NCBI RefSeq assembly: GCF_934754925.1
Contig: NZ_CAKVJA010000033.1
Coordinates: 1 to 29,533 of the forward strand
Origin: an uncultured Clostridium sp.
Lineage (GTDB): Bacteria > Bacillota > Clostridia > Clostridiales > Clostridiaceae
Reading direction: 5' to 3'
DNA: 29,533 nucleotides
Of this stretch, positions 8,135-15,931 are shown in pieces. Numbering within the stretch: position 1 is the first letter of the stretch; each line of letters starts with the position of its first letter. The notes under the pieces are model-generated. The model was not told the origin of the DNA, ran no database searches, and saw only the letters and a list, made by a program, of their open reading frames with translations. The position numbers were made by a program, and so were the translations under genes.

Positions 8135-8652
8135 AAGGTTAAATTACCCTCCTATTCATCAAATTTTTATTTAATAAATCTCTTGCTATAAAAAAATAGC
8201 AGAAATATAAAAAGTATTGTATATACATATTTTATATTAAATAGAAAATAATGTAAAAACATTTAATCACAAATATTATTACATTATTTTCATGATAAAA
8301 TAGAATTAAATGTAAATAATAGGAGAAAACAAGAAAAAGATTAAATATAATAGAAAGCAATAGTATTACATGAGAAATCAAGGAGAAAAATGTAAAAAAA
8401 TACTAAAAGTTGAAATGTCATATTTGAATATCATAAAGGAAAATTGATTAAATGAAAGAATAAAAGATATGATAAGTTTTTATAGTAATATAATTTATAG
8501 AGGCCATTCTAATAGGCAATGTGGAGTGTACAGGAAGTAAAAAGTATAAAATATGAAGAAAAATATTAATAAAAAGATAGGAAAAAAGTACAAAAATGGA
8601 ATTAAAAATAGTATAATATTGGTAGGGAGATTTAATGAACAGGAGATAAGGG
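8135..8652. other. 518-base intergenic region between divergent TPR and kinase genes
   Basis: This very AT-rich spacer should hold two divergent promoters. On the plus strand a TATAAT at 8612-8617 lies 35 bases before the kinase ATG but has no good -35, so it is a weak call. A 13-bp inverted repeat is at 8244-8291. Short open frames at 8370 (25 codons, no ribosome site) and 8553 (overlaps the kinase start) are not convincing genes. No RNA gene was recognised. Confidence 0.5.
8244..8291. repeat. 13-bp perfect inverted repeat in divergent promoter region
   Basis: GAAAATAATGTAA (8244-8256) and its exact reverse complement (8279-8291) flank a 22-base spacer about 110 bases upstream of the TPR start. 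It could be a two-site operator for a dimeric regulator or a hairpin in a minus-strand leader. It contains no long T-run. Confidence 0.4.
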
Positions 8653-10623
8653 ATGAAGAAGATACGATGGAGATTAAGGGTTTTAATAAGTATTTTAATA
8701 ATTACTTATATTACATTATGTAACAATATTGTTTATGCAAATGAATATGAAGAGGAAAAGTTAAGTGTCTTATTTATTAGTTCATATAATTCAAATTTTA
8801 TATCTTTTACGGATCAAGTTGACGGGATAAAGGCTGGATTTGAAAATAACGTTAATTTAAGAGTTGAATATATGGATCTAAATGGATATTATAATAGAGA
8901 AAATGAAGAGAAATTTTATAATTTACTAAAATCTAGTTTTGAGAACTATGAAAGTTATGATGGCATAATAGTAGGAGATGACGAAGCATTAGAATTTTGC
9001 TTAAGATATAGAAATGATATATTTAAAGATATTCCAATATCATTTTTAGGGATTCAAAAGGAAGAGCTACTAGAAGAAGCTTTTAAATATGAAAAAGTTT
9101 CAGGAGTGCGAGAAATAGAATCTATAGAAGAAAATTTAAAGCTAATTAAAGAATTTCACCCTGAAACAGAAAATATAATTTTTCTAAATGATATTGGCGA
9201 AGTGTTTTATGAAAATATTGTTAATAGTCATTCTGACTTAAATTTTGATACAATAATCACAAGTGAATTAACTATAGATGAATTTAACGAGACTATAAAG
9301 AATATAAAAAATAATAGTGTTATAATTTCACTTTATCCTGATGATTTCAGAAATGGAGAATGGATAAAAACTTTAGATATAAATAAATTAATAGCAGAAA
9401 TAAACCCGAGAATTCCAGTATATAGTGTATTAGAGTATAGTATCGGTACTGGAAGTGTTGGCGGTAAGGTGATTAATCATTTTAATCAAGGGAAAAAAGC
9501 AGCAGAAATAGTATTAGGATTATTAGAGGGGATAGATGAAGAAGAATTATATAGTGATGGTGAAGATGCTAATGAATATATATTTGATTATAATGTATTG
9601 AAAAATTTTAATATAAAAATAAAAAAATTGCCCCAAAATTCACGAATAATTAATAATCCGATGGATATGATTAGACAATATAAAACGGTATTTATTGTAC
9701 TTACTATTATATTTACTATATTAATACTTTTAATATTAGTATTAATAAAATATATATACTATAAGGGAAAATATGAAAAAGAAATAATAAATGCAAAGAA
9801 TAAAGCAGAAGAAGCCAATAAACTTAAAGCTCATTTTATAGCAAATATAAGTCATGAGCTTAAGACGCCAATAAATGTAATATTATGTGCAGCGCAACTT
9901 ATGGAGAGTAATAGGTATGAAAAAGATAAAGAGGCTAATACCATTAATATAGTAAAGAATAATTGCTATAGATTAATTAGATTAATAAATAATATGATAG
10001 ATGTAGAAAAGGCTGAATTAAATGATTTAAAATTAAATTTAGATAATATTAATATAGTTAGTTTAACAGAGGAATTAGTAATGGCTGTAATTCCATATGC
10101 AGAAAAGAAAAATTTAAATTTAATTTTTGATACAAATGAAGAAGTAGTGATGATGAAAGTTGATGTTAGTAAAATTGAAAGGGTTATTTTAAATTTAGTA
10201 TCTAATGCAATTAAGTTTTCAACTGATAATGGAAATATTTTTGTAACAATAAATTCTTTAGATAAATATTTAGAGATTACTGTTGAGGATAATGGAATAG
10301 GAATATCCGAAATGGATAAACTCAATATATTTGATAAATTTGTTCAAGGTGATAATAAATTAAATAGAAAAAATGAGGGGAGTGGAATAGGTTTATCAAT
10401 AGCCAAATCTTTAGTAGAACTACATAATGGCGAAATTATAGTTGAATCTGAAATTAATAAGGGAACGAAGTTTACAGTTAGATTGCCTAAGGAAGCTAAT
10501 ATAAATGAAAGTAGTACTTACAAAGAGAATGTAAAAAAGTCATCACAGGATAGAAGTAGGATAGAAGAAGTAAAGAATATAAGATATAAAGTAAAGACTG
10601 AATTATCAGATATATATATATAG
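8653..10623 (+). CDS. Sensor histidine kinase with periplasmic-binding (ABC_sub_bind-type) sensor domain
   Basis: This 656-residue membrane kinase has an N-terminal signal/anchor helix (residues 8-30), then an extracytoplasmic domain of about 300 residues that resembles the ABC transporter substrate-binding family (VLFISSYNSNF near the start, VSGVREIES and GSVGGKVINHFNQG later). A membrane helix follows at about 346-371, then HisKA with SHELKTP (His401) and HATPase_c with NLVSNAIKFS, DNGIGIS and GSGIGLS. A basic tail of about 35 residues follows the ATPase fold. AGGAG at 8641 sets the start seven bases downstream. It probably senses a small ligand directly. No response regulator or transporter gene is adjacent, so this is an orphan kinase. 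The catalytic half is paralogous to the kinase at the left edge. Confidence 0.9.
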   Translation: MKKIRWRLRVLISILIITYITLCNNIVYANEYEEEKLSVLFISSYNSNFISFTDQVDGIKAGFENNVNLRVEYMDLNGYYNRENEEKFYNLLKSSFENYESYDGIIVGDDEALEFCLRYRNDIFKDIPISFLGIQKEELLEEAFKYEKVSGVREIESIEENLKLIKEFHPETENIIFLNDIGEVFYENIVNSHSDLNFDTIITSELTIDEFNETIKNIKNNSVIISLYPDDFRNGEWIKTLDINKLIAEINPRIPVYSVLEYSIGTGSVGGKVINHFNQGKKAAEIVLGLLEGIDEEELYSDGEDANEYIFDYNVLKNFNIKIKKLPQNSRIINNPMDMIRQYKTVFIVLTIIFTILILLILVLIKYIYYKGKYEKEIINAKNKAEEANKLKAHFIANISHELKTPINVILCAAQLMESNRYEKDKEANTINIVKNNCYRLIRLINNMIDVEKAELNDLKLNLDNINIVSLTEELVMAVIPYAEKKNLNLIFDTNEEVVMMKVDVSKIERVILNLVSNAIKFSTDNGNIFVTINSLDKYLEITVEDNGIGISEMDKLNIFDKFVQGDNKLNRKNEGSGIGLSIAKSLVELHNGEIIVESEINKGTKFTVRLPKEANINESSTYKENVKKSSQDRSRIEEVKNIRYKVKTELSDIYI

Positions 10624-10663
10624 AAAATGCTCAGCTAATAATCTTTTAGCGGAGCATTTTCTA
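10621..10663 (+). terminator. Terminator hairpin overlapping the kinase stop codon
   Basis: TAGAAAATGCTC (10621-10632) pairs perfectly with 10652-10663, and an inner GCTA/TAGC extends the stem with one mismatch. The stop codon is the first three bases of the stem. There is no separate T-run after it, but the 3' arm itself holds TTTT. Rho-independent termination or 3'-end protection is likely. The sequence from 10664 to 10806 has no other clear element. Confidence 0.65.
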
Positions 10664-10806
10664 TGCGAGAGTATATTTAATTTAGCTCGTTATATTCTTA
10701 TAGGATAATATAGTGAAAAAGTTTAGATTTAAGTTATTATATAATTAATATAAAGACGTTGTAATGAAAGTTTCGGATAAAATAAAAAATAGGGCGGTGT
10801 AATTAT

Positions 10807-11475
10807 ATGAATTTAGATGTTGATAAGATAAAAGCTGTAATATTTGATATGGATGGGGTAATATTTGATACTGAAATGGTATATTTAAAGGTATGGTCAA
10901 AAGTTTTCGAAAAGTATGGATATAAAATGACAAAAGATATATATTCATCAGTGTTAGGAACAGGCCGTGAGAATGTCAAAAAAGTATTTCTAAGTTGTTT
11001 CGGAAATGATTTACCAATAGATGATATGTATATAGAAAAGGATGAAAATTTATCTAAAGAAGTAGATAAGGGTATTCCTTTAAAGCCTGGAGTATATGAG
11101 ATTTTAGAATACTTAAAAGAAAATAATTTTAAAATTGCATTAGCAACATCAGCTATTACAGAAAGAGCATTTAAACAATTAGAACAAGCCAATATTAAAA
11201 ACTTTTTTAATGCAGTAGTGTGCAGAGATGAGGTAAAAGAAACTAAACCAAATCCTGATATATTTCTAAAGACTGCGGATAAGTTAAGTATAAGTCCAGA
11301 GCAATGTATTGTAATTGAAGATTCAAGTGCAGGAATAGAAGCTGCATTTAACGCTGGTATGATTCCTATTCATGTTGTTGATTTAAAAGAAGCGGATGAA
11401 GAGATTTTAAGTAAAGCTTATAAAAGTTTTAATAATCTAAATGAAATAAGAAGTGAATTAATGAGTATAAAATAG
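10807..11475 (+). CDS. HAD family hydrolase, beta-phosphoglucomutase-like
   Basis: This is a 222-residue protein with all four HAD motifs: the nucleophile DMDG (Asp14, Asp16), LATSA for motif II, the lysine in KETKPNPD for motif III, and VIEDSSAG for motif IV. A helical cap between motifs I and II and the order of motifs place it in the beta-phosphoglucomutase/phosphatase subgroup. Such enzymes dephosphorylate or isomerise sugar phosphates; the sequence does not fix the substrate. The ribosome site is imperfect (AGGGCGGTG, 10791-10799). It stands between terminators or hairpins, so it is probably transcribed alone or with the small HMA gene downstream. Confidence 0.9.
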   Translation: MNLDVDKIKAVIFDMDGVIFDTEMVYLKVWSKVFEKYGYKMTKDIYSSVLGTGRENVKKVFLSCFGNDLPIDDMYIEKDENLSKEVDKGIPLKPGVYEILEYLKENNFKIALATSAITERAFKQLEQANIKNFFNAVVCRDEVKETKPNPDIFLKTADKLSISPEQCIVIEDSSAGIEAAFNAGMIPIHVVDLKEADEEILSKAYKSFNNLNEIRSELMSIK

Positions 11476-11549
11476 AAAAAATTTTTGATAATAATAGTAA
11501 TGTTTTTTGAGAATACTATTTATATAATTTTTTTAAAGGAGTAGTATTA

Positions 11550-11756
11550 ATGGAAAGAGAACATTATATGGTAAATGGTATCGTAAATGAAAATATGAAA
11601 ACACAAATTAAAAATGCACTTGAAAAAATAGATGGTGTAGATAACGTTTGTGTAGATATGGCACGAGGAAGTGTTGAAGTAATTTATAATAAGCCAGCAA
11701 CTGAGCAAGAAATAAGAAGTTGTATTGAAAATACAGGACATAAAATTGAAGAATAA
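11550..11756 (+). CDS. HMA-fold small protein lacking the CxxC metal motif
   Basis: The 68-residue product has the beta-alpha-beta-beta-alpha-beta pattern of heavy-metal-associated domains (CopZ-like): VNGIV near the N-terminus, IDGVDNVCVDMARGSVEVIY in the middle and an amphipathic C-terminal helix. The position normally occupied by GMTCxxC reads GIVNENM, so both metal-binding cysteines are absent. Two other cysteines (about residues 31 and 55) are not in a CxxC arrangement. A good ribosome site (AAAGGAG) precedes the ATG. It may be a decayed chaperone or a non-metal relative. It ends at the terminator at 11766. Confidence 0.75.
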   Translation: MEREHYMVNGIVNENMKTQIKNALEKIDGVDNVCVDMARGSVEVIYNKPATEQEIRSCIENTGHKIEE

Positions 11757-11765
11757 TATATTATT

Positions 11766-11807
11766 AAAATACTAATAAGAGGCGTTATCTTATTAGTATT
11801 TTTTTTG
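11766..11807 (+). terminator. Rho-independent terminator after the HMA-like gene
   Basis: A perfect 15-bp stem (11766-11780 with 11788-11802) has a seven-base loop and continues into a run of T to 11806. It lies nine bases past the stop codon. Confidence 0.9.
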
Positions 11808-11825
11808 TTAAAAAAGTAAAACACT

Positions 11826-12809
11826 ATGATAAAATTTAATTATAAAGATAAGGAGGGGGAAAAAATTATATTTAAAAATAAGTATAATGAGGTAAGAAGT
11901 GGATGGAAGATACTTTTAGTATTTTTGCTTTCATATGCTTTGATGTTTGGACTATCTATGTTAATAGGGATAATAATGGGTATTGTTCTTTTAATTAAAG
12001 GGAATGGTGATTATTTAATTAATTTTAACTTAGAGTCTACTACAGAATATGAATTGATTTTTCAGATTACTACTTCAATAAGTAATATTTTACTTATTAT
12101 ATCTTGTATTATTATATGGAAATTGTTTGAAAAGAAGAAAATTAATAAGATGGGTATAACGTCTATTAAAAAAGGTTATAAAGAGTTAGGTATAGGATTA
12201 ATATTGGGAGCAATCACAATGAGTATAGTAGCTGTAATTATAATAGCTACAGGGAATGTTAAATTAGTAAATCCTATTAGTAAACCACAAGTATCTATAT
12301 CTTTATTATATGGGTTAATAGGTTTTATATTTGTTGGTTTTGGTGAAGAGATACTATCTAGAGGATATATTATGTCTGTATTAAAACAAACAAGAAATAA
12401 ATGGCTAATATTAATTGGACCAGCATTAATATTTGCAGCTTTACATTTAGGTAATGAAGGAATAGATGTGTTGGCATTTATTAATTTATTTTTAGTAGGT
12501 GTATTATTTGCATACATGTTTATGAAATCTAAAAATATATGGATGCCAATAGGATATCATATAACATGGAATTATTTTCAAGGATATATTTGGGGATTTG
12601 GAGTAAGCGGAATAAGTGTTAATGGATTATATAAAGTAGAAAATGTAACTAATAATATAATAAATGGAGGTGCTTTTGGACCTGAGGGAGGAATAATAGT
12701 TACAATAGTTACTTGTTTAACCTTTGGAATTGTATATTGGTTTTATAAAGAGGAAAAAATTGATGACTTTATAGGAATTGAAAATAAAGAAATAATAAGT
12801 TTGAAATAA
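11826..12809 (+). CDS. CPBP family intramembrane glutamic endopeptidase (CAAX-protease-like)
   Basis: This polytopic membrane protein, with about eight hydrophobic segments, has the three CPBP motifs: EEILSR (Glu174, Glu175, Arg179), FAALHLG, and HITWN near the C-terminus. These form the active site of the Rce1-type intramembrane protease family, which in bacteria serves in peptide maturation, bacteriocin immunity or surface processing. The first ATG (11826) has no ribosome site before it. A perfect AGGAGG lies inside the frame at 11851-11856, and eight bases later is an ATT codon (11865) opening IFKNKYNEVRSGWK, a natural N-terminus. The real start may therefore be AUU, giving about 315 residues. 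The coordinates here use the conventional ATG. Confidence 0.85.
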   Translation: MIKFNYKDKEGEKIIFKNKYNEVRSGWKILLVFLLSYALMFGLSMLIGIIMGIVLLIKGNGDYLINFNLESTTEYELIFQITTSISNILLIISCIIIWKLFEKKKINKMGITSIKKGYKELGIGLILGAITMSIVAVIIIATGNVKLVNPISKPQVSISLLYGLIGFIFVGFGEEILSRGYIMSVLKQTRNKWLILIGPALIFAALHLGNEGIDVLAFINLFLVGVLFAYMFMKSKNIWMPIGYHITWNYFQGYIWGFGVSGISVNGLYKVENVTNNIINGGAFGPEGGIIVTIVTCLTFGIVYWFYKEEKIDDFIGIENKEIISLK

Positions 12810-12821
12810 AGATAAGAAACT

Positions 12822-12867
12822 AAAAAACAACTGTCTACATAAGGAAAATATAAGGCAGTTGTTTTTT
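12822..12867. terminator. Bidirectional terminator between CPBP and AraC genes
   Basis: AAAAAACAACTG (12822-12833) pairs with CAGTTGTTTTTT (12856-12867), extended by a G:U and a C:G pair, around a loop of about 20 bases. An A-run on one side and a T-run on the other allow it to end transcription of both convergent genes. Confidence 0.8.
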
Positions 12868-12872
12868 TATTT

Positions 12873-13601
12873 TTAGTTTTTGGTTTTTAGGTATTCATCT
12901 CTAAATTCTAGCGGAGTTTTTGAAGTTATTTTTTTAAATACTGTACTGAAATAACTCTGATTGTTATATCCTACAGAAAGTGAAACATCAAGTAGAGATA
13001 TATTAGGCTTTTTTAATAGTTCTTTGCTTTTTTCTATTCTATAGTTGTTTAAATAGTTTATAAATGTTGAGCCAGATTCTTTTTTGAATATGCTACAAAA
13101 ATAGCATTTATTTACGTTTAATTGTTTACAAACATCATCTATTGATATTTCATTAGCATAATTTTTTTCAATATATTTAATAGCATGATTTACAACAGGA
13201 GAGTTAATCATATTTGATTTATTACTACAAATATGATTATGGATAATGTAAGAGTGTAATTTAATAATATTTTGCAATCCATCTTCTGTTAGTGTATTAA
13301 TAGCATTAGTATCATTAGGATTTTCATTAATTATATATGGTCCTAGTAATAGAGATATTTTAGTATTGTCATAATGATTAAATCTAATACAAGTAAAAGC
13401 TATATCAGTATTTATATTAAACGAAAAAGTATTAGAGCAAAAATCAGATTTCTTAAGTTCCTCTATAGCTTTAGAAGTATAAAAAGAATTATTTATTTTT
13501 GAATCATGATTATAAGTAAATATAGTTTCAAATTTATAGTTTAAAACTAATATTGGAATAGTAAGGCAGTTGAAGAAATTAGTTAATATATTTGAAATCA
13601 T
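12873..13601 (-). CDS. AraC family transcriptional regulator
   Basis: This is a 242-residue regulator. The last 100 residues form the AraC/XylS double HTH: ISIDDVCKQLNVNKCYFCSIFKKESG is the first unit and ISLLDVSLSVGYNNQSYFSTVFKK the second, ending TPLEFRDEY. The N-terminal 130 residues form a sensor domain I cannot name; its LLLGPYII stretch recalls PAS-like input domains of some Firmicutes AraC proteins. The ribosome site (GGGAAGGA, complement of 13612-13619) lies about ten bases before the ATG. The gene is divergent from the NEAT haem operon, and a pair of direct repeats lies between them, so it is the obvious candidate regulator of that operon and of itself. Confidence 0.9.
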   Translation of the reverse strand: MISNILTNFFNCLTIPILVLNYKFETIFTYNHDSKINNSFYTSKAIEELKKSDFCSNTFSFNINTDIAFTCIRFNHYDNTKISLLLGPYIINENPNDTNAINTLTEDGLQNIIKLHSYIIHNHICSNKSNMINSPVVNHAIKYIEKNYANEISIDDVCKQLNVNKCYFCSIFKKESGSTFINYLNNYRIEKSKELLKKPNISLLDVSLSVGYNNQSYFSTVFKKITSKTPLEFRDEYLKTKN

Positions 13602-13650
13602 TAATTTTAGTATCCTTCCCTTAAAATTTTTTAATGTTTTTAAAATATAA

Positions 13651-13685
13651 AAATATTGTTAAAAAAAATATAAATATTGTTAAAA
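13651..13685 (+). promoter_or_regulatory. Tandem 14-bp direct repeats, candidate AraC-family operator
   Basis: AAATATTGTTAAAA occurs at 13651-13664 and again at 13672-13685. The copies are 21 bp apart start to start, which is two helical turns and so the same DNA face. AraC-family proteins typically bind two direct half-sites so spaced, next to or overlapping the -35. The second copy overlaps the candidate -35 of the NEAT operon. Confidence 0.5.
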
Positions 13686-13706
13686 CATATTAAGAAGATA
13701 TATGAT
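13677..13706 (+). promoter_or_regulatory. Candidate sigma-A promoter of the NEAT operon
   Basis: TTGTTA (13677-13682) and TATGAT (13701-13706) are 18 bases apart. Both hexamers are imperfect, which fits an activated promoter. Transcription would start near 13713, leaving a leader of about 105 bases that includes the Fur-like box. Confidence 0.4.
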
Positions 13707-13722
13707 ATCATCTTAAAGTAAA

Positions 13723-13737
13723 TGAGAATCAATATCA
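13723..13737. promoter_or_regulatory. Fur-like box upstream of the NEAT haem operon
   Basis: TGAGAATCAATATCA matches the 7-1-7 Fur consensus TGATAAT-N-ATTATCA at 12 of 14 positions. It lies just downstream of the candidate promoter, where bound Fur would block transcription under iron-replete conditions. Iron control is also what the haem-uptake content predicts. Confidence 0.55.
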
Positions 13738-13818
13738 ATAATTATCGAATATAATTATTAATATGTCAATTAGAAGATATAAATAAATTTTAGAAATACA
13801 CTTAGGGGGAATAGAGAT

Positions 13819-15867
13819 ATGTTAAGAAAGAAACTTTGTAAGATGTTAGCTGCTTTAATGGTATCAACAATAGTATTAGGAAATAGTGTACAAGCTGTTG
13901 GAGCTACAGTAGTTGAGACTATAGCTAGTGAAGGGGAAAACCAAGGAAATGTCTTAGCTGATGGAACATATAAAATAACAAATAAAACCTTACAAAAAGG
14001 AACGGATAATAATAGTGCAATAAGAAATTATATAGATACAAATTCTATTGTAACAGTTAAAGATGGAAAAATAACAGTAACTATGAAGTATAATGAAAAT
14101 GGATTAGAAACTGTAAAATCAACAAATTCAATAACTGTTGACGGACAAGAAATTGAATTTAAGAACAATGAAGATGGTTCAATAAGTTTTGAAATAAGTT
14201 CAATAGATACTTTATATACAAGAGTAAAAATTAACTTAACATATTATAATGCTATGATTCCGGAGTTTATTGCACCAGGAGGAATGCATGCAGTTGATGT
14301 TGATTTACTACATGAAGGTGAATTAGTAAAGGACTCTTCTAATGATTCAGGTAGCGACAATGAAAATCAAGATAATGTTTTAGCTAATGGAATATATAAA
14401 ATAGCTAACAAGGCATTAAAAGTAGGAACAGATAGTGAGAGTGCAATAAGAAATTATATAGATGCAAATTCTATTGTAACAGTTAAAGATGGAAAAATTA
14501 CTGTAACTATGAAATATAATGAAGCTGGATTAAAAACTGTACAATCAACAAATGAAATAATAGTAGATGGAGAAAAGGTTAACTTAACAAAAAATGAAGA
14601 TGGATCAATAAGTTTTGATATTGAATCAATAGATGTATTATATACAAGAATTAATGTTAATTTAACTTATCATGATGAGAATCTTCCAGAGTTTATTTTC
14701 CCAGGGAAAATACATACAGTTGATATTGAGTTATTACATGAAGGAGAATTAACTGAATATAAAGAAGATGATTCTTCAGAAGATTCAGGCAATAACGGTG
14801 AAACAAACAAGCCAGGTGATGAAAATAACGGTGGAAACACTGGAAACGAAGGTTCAAACAATGGTGGTTCAAATAATAATGGTTCTAATAACGGCGGTTC
14901 AAATAGTGGAGTAACCGAAGAACAAGGAGCTAAGGTTTATACAGGTAAAAATAACGTAACTCATGATAGTGAGACAGGGCTTAGTATGGCAAGAAAAGCT
15001 TTAGAAGAAACATTAAAAGTTGAAGATGTAAACGGGAAAAAATATGTTACATTAACATTTACACCTATGGGATCAAAAATGATGAATAATCATACAGTAT
15101 ACGTTAATGGAGCAAAAGTAGAGGCAACTAAATCAGTAAATGGTGAGATTGTTAGTTTAAGATTTGCTGTTGGAAGCTTAGAAGATTCAATAAAAGTTTC
15201 TGCTTATGTTACTATGATGGGAAGCAATGTTGAATTCGGAGTTGATATATTAGAAGATACATTAACATTAGTTACAGATGGGACAACTAATAATGGAGGA
15301 ACAACTGGAGGAGTAACAGGTGGTACAACAAGTGGTTCAACAACTGGTAGCACAACTAATGGAACAAGTGGAAATACAACAACTACTGAAGAAACAAAGA
15401 TAACTAAAGGTAAATTATATTCTATTCAAAATAGTGTAACTCATGAAAGCGAAACTGGAAGATCAATGGCTAGAAAATACTTAAATTCTACTTCAAAGGT
15501 TGAAGAAATAGATGGTAAATACTATGTTACTTTAACTTTCACTGGAGCTGAATTTATGCAAAGTCATGAAATTTATGTAAATGGTAAAAAAGTTACTGTA
15601 ACTAAGAGTACAAGTGGAGATACAACAAATGTTAGATTTGCAGTTTCAAGTTTAAGTGATAGCATAAAAGTTAAAACTTATGTAGTACCAATGTCTAGAG
15701 AGGTTGAATTTGGTGTTACATTATTAAAGGATACTTTAACATTCATCAAAGAATACACAGTAGATAAGCTACCAGAAACAGGAGCACCTATTGGTTCAGG
15801 AGCAGTTGCAAGTTTAGGAATGATTTTAACATCTGCAGGTGTTGTTTTAGCAAAAAAAAGAAAGTAA
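13819..15867 (+). CDS. Four-NEAT-domain cell-wall haem/haemoprotein-binding protein (LPETG anchor)
   Basis: This is a 682-residue surface protein. A signal peptide (about 1-30) is followed by four NEAT domains: N1 about 45-170, N2 186-312, N3 372-487 and N4 527-646. An Asn/Gly/Ser linker (320-369) and a Gly/Thr/Ser linker (490-524) separate the later domains. The sortase signal is LPETG (651-655) with a hydrophobic segment and KKRK tail. N3 and N4 carry the haem-pocket segment ETGxSMARK and a strand-8 motif of the form YxxxM instead of the usual YxxxY. N1 and N2 are near copies of each other (SAIRNYID) and lack the full motif, so they may bind haemoprotein rather than haem. AGGGGGA at 13804 sets the start. 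It is the first gene of the haem operon and probably under Fur and AraC control. Confidence 0.93.
   Translation: MLRKKLCKMLAALMVSTIVLGNSVQAVGATVVETIASEGENQGNVLADGTYKITNKTLQKGTDNNSAIRNYIDTNSIVTVKDGKITVTMKYNENGLETVKSTNSITVDGQEIEFKNNEDGSISFEISSIDTLYTRVKINLTYYNAMIPEFIAPGGMHAVDVDLLHEGELVKDSSNDSGSDNENQDNVLANGIYKIANKALKVGTDSESAIRNYIDANSIVTVKDGKITVTMKYNEAGLKTVQSTNEIIVDGEKVNLTKNEDGSISFDIESIDVLYTRINVNLTYHDENLPEFIFPGKIHTVDIELLHEGELTEYKEDDSSEDSGNNGETNKPGDENNGGNTGNEGSNNGGSNNNGSNNGGSNSGVTEEQGAKVYTGKNNVTHDSETGLSMARKALEETLKVEDVNGKKYVTLTFTPMGSKMMNNHTVYVNGAKVEATKSVNGEIVSLRFAVGSLEDSIKVSAYVTMMGSNVEFGVDILEDTLTLVTDGTTNNGGTTGGVTGGTTSGSTTGSTTNGTSGNTTTTEETKITKGKLYSIQNSVTHESETGRSMARKYLNSTSKVEEIDGKYYVTLTFTGAEFMQSHEIYVNGKKVTVTKSTSGDTTNVRFAVSSLSDSIKVKTYVVPMSREVEFGVTLLKDTLTFIKEYTVDKLPETGAPIGSGAVASLGMILTSAGVVLAKKRK
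14014..14522 (+). repeat. 83-bp direct DNA repeat within NEAT1/NEAT2 coding sequence
   Basis: Bases 14014-14096 and 14440-14522 differ at only about four positions, mostly synonymous. The rest of the two domains is less alike. The offset is 426 bases. This points to recent domain duplication or gene conversion within the gene. Confidence 0.8.
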
Positions 15868-15891
15868 TATAAACAACTAATAATATTATAT

Positions 15892-15931
15892 GAGGGGGTA
15901 AATAAAATAGTAAATCTATTTATTTGCCTCC
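15892..15931 (+). other. Intercistronic hairpin between the two NEAT genes
   Basis: GAGGGGGTAAATAAAATAG (15892-15910) pairs with 15916-15931 (CTATTTATTTGCCTCC) with a bulge and a mismatch. The T-run after it is weak, so partial termination, mRNA processing or stabilisation is more likely than full termination. It could set different levels for the wall protein and the genes that follow. Confidence 0.5.

Noticed and set aside
8370..8447. 25-codon ORF in the 8135-8652 gap
   Set aside because: It has no ribosome site, lysine-rich low-complexity content typical of AT-rich non-coding sequence, and no neighbour it belongs with.
8553..8723. 56-codon ORF overlapping the start of the second kinase
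   Set aside because: The nearest AGGAAG is about 15 bases away and most of the frame overlaps the kinase start in another phase.
9966..10325. Long antisense open frames such as 9966-10325, 10803-11192, 12176-12517, 19142-19765 and 23356-23808 (minus strand)
   Set aside because: Each lies opposite a well-supported gene, reads as hydrophobic or serine-rich nonsense, and is explained by AT-rich codon bias on the coding strand.
14776..15390. Gly/Asn/Ser and Gly/Thr runs as a separate repeat element or CRISPR-like array
   Set aside because: They stay in frame and form flexible linkers between NEAT domains. The units are short and irregular and there are no unique spacers.
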